64,000 nt of DNA, taken from assembly GCF_905220365.1 (NCBI RefSeq), contig NC_061125.1, positions 12,541,831 through 12,605,830 on the forward strand, read 5' to 3'. Of the stretch, positions 59,391-64,000 are shown in pieces; position 1 is the first letter of the stretch, and each line of letters opens with the position of its first letter. The position numbers and the translations under genes are program-made. Source of the stretch: Vanessa cardui. Lineage: Eukaryota > Arthropoda > Insecta > Lepidoptera > Nymphalidae. The notes beneath the pieces are model-generated. The model was not told the DNA's origin, did not search any database, and saw nothing but the letters and a program-made list of their open reading frames with translations.

Positions 59391-61785
59391 ATCTGTTATA
59401 TTTAGACTGTGGTTATTATAACGTATGCTGATATCTGCAAAACAAGCGCAGATGAGAGATTAGATCAGCGACGATACTTGCAACGATCATGGATAGCCGG
59501 GTGCTCGAGGTATGTATTCATATTATTATTGTGATTCCAAGCTTGCTGATAATATTTTATATATTTTGCATTCAATGCTTTTCAATATAGAATTTTAATT
59601 TGCTACAAATTGTAATATGAGAGTAAAGTAGGTAGGTTGGTGTGTTGGTCTCAGACATCTTGAAAATTTACATCCAACCTATGAAATTTATAATAAAATA
59701 AAATAATATAAACAAATAACATTTATTAGCTTACTTATATTTAATATATCAAATTTATTTCTAACCTAATCTAACCTATCTAGATTGGACTTGCACAAGG
59801 CCCTACCACCGAGTATAATACTATAAGGTTTCTTAAATTCAAATAATAGCATATGATATTCTGTTATACATTGAATTTAAAATATAATTACCTTGAACTA
59901 CAAAATCAGCTTATGGTAAATAGTCAGTTTCAATATTATGAAAAAGGTATGTATAGTAGGTTCGAGTTTAACCTCTGTTAACGAAATAAAAATTAAATAA
60001 CAAAATATTGATGCTGATTCCGGTATTGATTTCATATACAAACTACGTATATATCTATATATGAGATATGCTCAGCTTAATATAACTTATCGTCTGTCCG
60101 AAATCCACGTCAGTTGACCCGCAGGCTAAAGCCTCTTAATTATTAATGTCGGTATAAAACAATATAAATACTAAAAGCCCACACAAATATTAGTATAGAC
60201 AGAATTGATTTATGGTATTTCGAAGTTCACGTACTTATTCTAGTATGTTGGTACACATCTCTATTTAAATATGAACGACGGTAAGAAAAATAAGAGAAAG
60301 TACAATGCGTATTATTGTAGCACTGTTTTTCATTTCGGTATTACCGTTTACTTAACCCGTTTACTTTTAATGCTTCGTTGAATTCGTATCAATGGTATCT
60401 TTGTATAATGATGACATATCTTTTAAAAGAAGTCATATTGATTCTAGAACTCAAAGCCGTAAATGTATTAAATCAATAATACATTATGGTCTTGACTGTA
60501 TTATCTGTGACAGCTAAGATATAATATAATCTGTGGTCATTTTTAAAATACCGGTACGCGTTTTGATTCACATTTATATCGTTGTTTAAATATCGAATTC
60601 GTTTTGCATAAAAACGTTACAAAGTAATCACAGAAATCTCATAGCACATGTCTAATTGAGATATAATTTTTTTTGCTAACTAATTGCCCGCATCGCTTCG
60701 CATGGGAACGTTAATTTTTTACGCTAGGATTGATTGTATGTAAACAAGTAGTTATTGATTATTAATAGAGTTCATTTTGATATAAATTGAGGTTTTTGCA
60801 AACTATTTTTCAACGTATTTAATAATCGTTGAATGTTTAAATGTTTTAGTACCATATAAATAATAGTGACTATTACTAGATAATTAATATTTAAATTAAA
60901 ATTTTTATCGTTTTTTTTTATAAGTCTACAAAAATATTCCGAAATGGGTAATTTATGCGTTTTATTAATACGCAACTATAAATATGAATAGGTCAATCGT
61001 TAAAACAAAACACGATCGTACATTAAAAAAGAAAACAAAGTCGATTAATACAAATAAACTATACATCGTGTATTCTTTATAACAATCATCAATTCCCGAG
61101 AGGTTCGCATATATTTGCATTTCAAAGGGAGGTTGTTCCAGAGCGCAGTGTGTAATTACGCAAACACTATAATAGCGATGTCAAGAGAGCACTGATGTCC
61201 GAGCTGCCTTATTTACTGCCTTGAGAAAAGAAATGTCAAGATGTCCTGCATTCGCGATTATCGCAGCGGATCGAGCGAGCGATTGTTAGATAGCGTTCAC
61301 ACACCGCCTTAAAATTCTTTCATTCTATTTAAATTGTAGACACAACTACAGGTTTCCATACATTTAAATTTCTTTATATTACCGAGAGGAAAGTCCAACG
61401 ATGGAGAGCTATGTCGTTGAAGAGCAGAATGTCCGTCCGTATGGTATAATAGACTTCCAGGTTCATTGTTAAGACTTTTCTGACCATTAATACAGAACTT
61501 TTTATAATAATTATTTTTTGTATCCACACAATACACGATCACACGTATATATTTTGCTTTGGTTGTCTTTAAATTAATGTATTATATAATTGAAAAGAAA
61601 AAAATATCCGCCTCACAAAGCGACGGTAAACCTGTTTTTTAACAGAGTCTTTTATCAAACAAGTAGCTGACTGTTAGACAAAACCACACAGGAATTAATT
61701 ACATTCACGTAGTCGGTCTAGTCATAGATCATTGGGACACGTCACCCAGTGGAGTCACACCGAATTAATTTTTCAAAAGCGCGCA
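59391..61785. other. Intergenic, nothing certain
   Basis: It includes the short remnant at 59785-59812. A lower-AT patch at 61090-61310 contains TCGCAGCGGATCGAGCGAGC and no open frame of note. The rest is AT-rich. Confidence 0.45.
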
Positions 61786-62110
61786 AACGGGTTTCGTCGA
61801 ACCATTACCATTTCCAAGGAGGCCGCCCATTCATGCTTCACAAGAGATATTTCTAAATTTTAGCGTATCACGAAGACAAATCTCGAGGTATCTCAGTTCC
61901 ACCGACTCTATCCTCTCCACAAAGGACGTAATAACCATATCAAACAGCGTGTCCCTTTGCTGAGTTGCATACATATCGCGTTGAAGTGAGTGGATGCCTT
62001 TATTGTATTTTAAAATAAAGAATGTTACTTTGTTTCCATGAGCTCGGGACTGCCATACCTAATACCGTACGGCTCTTGAATACCGGACACGGCGTCGAGT
62101 GCTGTAAGTG
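61786..62110 (-). pseudogene. Broken reading frame of unknown origin, possibly transposon-derived
   Basis: On the minus strand an open run of about 70 codons starts after a TAG near 62,060 and includes LQRDMYATQQRDTLFD and SFVERIESVELRYLE, ending at a TGA near 61,847. One base over, a second frame continues with SLVKHEWAASLEMVMVRRN and stops shortly after. The region is less AT-rich than its flanks. Adjacent coherent frames offset by one suggest a decayed coding sequence. I do not recognise the family; a LINE or other transposon is the simplest guess, and chance openness is not excluded. Confidence 0.3.
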
Positions 62111-63031
62111 ACAGATAAAAGCAGTGGTAAATAAAAATGTTCTTGAATAAACTGGTTGCTCCTGTGACTTCGTTCGTGTAAACTTTGAATTGAATTTATT
62201 TTTAGTATCATCCCTTCAAGTGTTTAAATGTTGTTTTTGTAATAGAAATAAAACAGTCACATCGTTAGAAAAAAATCATCTAATTTATACGAAACACGAT
62301 ATATTTTGATTAAAAACATAGTATAAAACAAAGTCGCTTACCAATGATTTATAATGCGGTTTTTTTTAATGGATAGAGTGATTCGAAAGGAAGGTTTTAA
62401 ATAATATAAATTCTGTGACATATTTAGTATCAGTATTGCACTCGTGCGAAGAGGCGGCTAGCTAGTATTAAATACATATAGTTTCATTGTTAGACTGTCG
62501 TAATTGTTTCAGCACTTTCCTTCGTTATTACTTATTATATCTATAATAGAATCGTTCATTATTTTCAAACTGTGCGAGTGTTAACTTTCATATAATTGAG
62601 CTAGATGCTTATTCAGTTAGAACTCATAGATATTAATGATCGAGTGTCACAATGATCGATGAAGAACAAAGGGCACGAAATCTAGGTCTCGTGAACCAAT
62701 AGGCTGTGTCTATAGATGTTAATTAACGGCGCAACTTGGTATACAGTATGATAATAGAAAGTATTTGATAAAAATCGTATGTCCATACGATGTTTGGAAT
62801 TAAATATAAGAAAATGATTAGAGAATTGAACGTGGAGTATATTGGGAATATTGTAATCGTTTACACAGATTATAAATTGTGTTCGAAAAGTAAAAGTAAT
62901 GTAAAAAAATCTGTGAACGTCTTACTGCTAGAATAAAACCTCCTTGCTTTTTAGGATGTTTGCAAATTATTTCATCACATTGTCACGATTTGATGCACAT
63001 CTAACAGATTTTGATCCAATGCTAAATATTT
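62111..63031. other. Intergenic, with a Helitron-like 3'-end scrap at 62438-62468
   Basis: GCACTCGTGCGAAGAGGCGG followed by CTAGCTAGT resembles the 3' terminus of the Helitron-like family. Nothing else is recognised. Confidence 0.4.
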
Positions 63032-63140
63032 CATCCGAATGTTTTCTTTCATTATTAAGCACGTGATGACTTATAAATACAAATCAAGTATATGGAAATA
63101 TAGTGGTGCTTGTTCGGGATCGAACGGTACATTTTGATGA
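63032..63140 (-). mobile_element. Diverged TTG-SINE, head and mid-body
   Basis: On the minus strand it retains GTTCGATCCCGAACAAGCAC and the CATATACTTGATTTGTATTT and ATAAGTCATCACGTGCTTAA blocks in the order of better copies. The tail half is lost. Confidence 0.5.
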
Positions 63141-64000
63141 CGGCACATGATGACTTATTTTTTATCAATTATATAAATCAATATAATTTCAAAACAAAAG
63201 ACGTACGTTACAAGAATATTTTAGTAGCAAGTTTTAGACATAATAGTTTACTTTTAAAGGCTTATTATTTTAAATTAAACAATACTTAAACTATTGTGAT
63301 GTTTTAGGTAAACGTCACCAAATGGGCGTTCTTAAGCGTACAGATCAATAGACAACACAAATCTTATCACATCTCTGAATAGTTTAAACAATTATATTCT
63401 TTATTCGAATACGTCAAAAAGCTTATAATGTTTTATATATTTTGACACACGTAATAAGTATCTCAGTGGCTATTTGTATACTACGTGAGGGGCATGAGAA
63501 CCATTCCGTACCGTAACGACCCCGCACATAATTTTAGTGTTCTCGTCCTTTGTGCCCGTCGTCATTGTTATTAAAGTAATCACGACTGCCCTCCATCATG
63601 CTCCAATCGAAACATTATGGGATATAAACAAAAGAAAGCAAGAGGAATTCAATGAAAAGCCATTATGTCGGTGGAGGACTCTACGCGGGTCTGTTGTCTC
63701 AATATTTTTCTTAGTGGATGGAGTTGACGCGTCATTCTCTCGCGCTCAAAAACACCGCGTGGAATTTTGAAGGGCCCTTCGTAATGGCCGATATTTACGA
63801 CATTTAGATAATGTTATATAAACGGAGGGATTGAATTATTATAATAAGACAAAACGTAATGTCGCGTGGACGTCCGTTATCGAAATTTATTGGTTCTGTA
63901 TAAATTAATATTTTTATCGACGTTTTGTGTATACTACGAAATTTAAATAACTCGTATACAAAGGATATCCAATATAGATTAATTTATTTCTCATTATAAA
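63141..64000. other. Intergenic, nothing recognised
   Basis: A 77-codon frame at 63537-63770 lies in a lower-AT patch (63490-63790) but has no recognised domain. The window ends without a gene boundary. Confidence 0.45.

Noticed and set aside
1..64000. CRISPR arrays, operons, integrons or other prokaryotic systems
   Set aside because: The sequence is eukaryotic in every respect seen: there are no regularly spaced direct repeats, no tightly packed genes, and abundant SINE/LINE remnants.

Overview
The window looks like about 64 kb of AT-rich insect nuclear DNA, most likely from a lepidopteran and plausibly a butterfly. Three things suggest this: (1) tRNA-derived SINEs of the kind common in butterflies (box A TGGCCCAGTGG, box B GGTTCAAATCC, tail of TTG repeats), (2) Helitron-like repeats ending CTAG-T after a GC-rich stem, and (3) one Toll receptor gene with the cysteine clusters of the long insect Tolls. 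No prokaryotic-style gene layout, CRISPR array, rRNA or bona fide tRNA gene was seen.

Layout. Positions 1-11.7 kb are intergenic, with scattered SINEs, an A-tailed ~285-bp repeat, a Helitron-like repeat split by a SINE, and a small LINE-like coding remnant near 3.4 kb. From 11,746 to about 16,830 lies the only convincing gene: a TATA box, a likely start site 30 bp downstream, a ~350-nt leader with upstream ORFs, an uninterrupted 1341-codon Toll-like receptor CDS (12134-16159, + strand), and a ~650-nt 3' UTR. From 16.8 to 64 kb there is no further convincing protein gene. That span holds transposon remnants, simple repeats, some GC-rich low-copy-looking patches that may be regulatory, a frameshifted Penelope-like reverse-transcriptase fragment near 56 kb, and a broken reading frame near 62 kb.

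The receptor has a signal peptide, a long LRR array, a C-flanking cysteine cap, an internal cysteine knot, a second LRR block with its own cap, one membrane helix, a TIR domain and a 130-residue tail. It belongs to the 18-wheeler/Toll-6/Toll-7/Toll-8/Toll-10 group; the exact orthologue cannot be fixed by reading alone. Its TIR keeps boxes 1 and 3, but box 2 lacks the usual proline and glycine, which is the most interesting protein-level observation.

The transposon landscape is informative. Three Helitron-like copies carry a second element nested in the body, and one of these SINE insertions has an 11-bp target-site duplication. Other structural oddities are a perfect 20-bp hairpin at 39,948 and two long imperfect inverted arms about 500 bp apart at 30.5-31.2 kb. 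I did not find strong evidence of a new multi-gene system.
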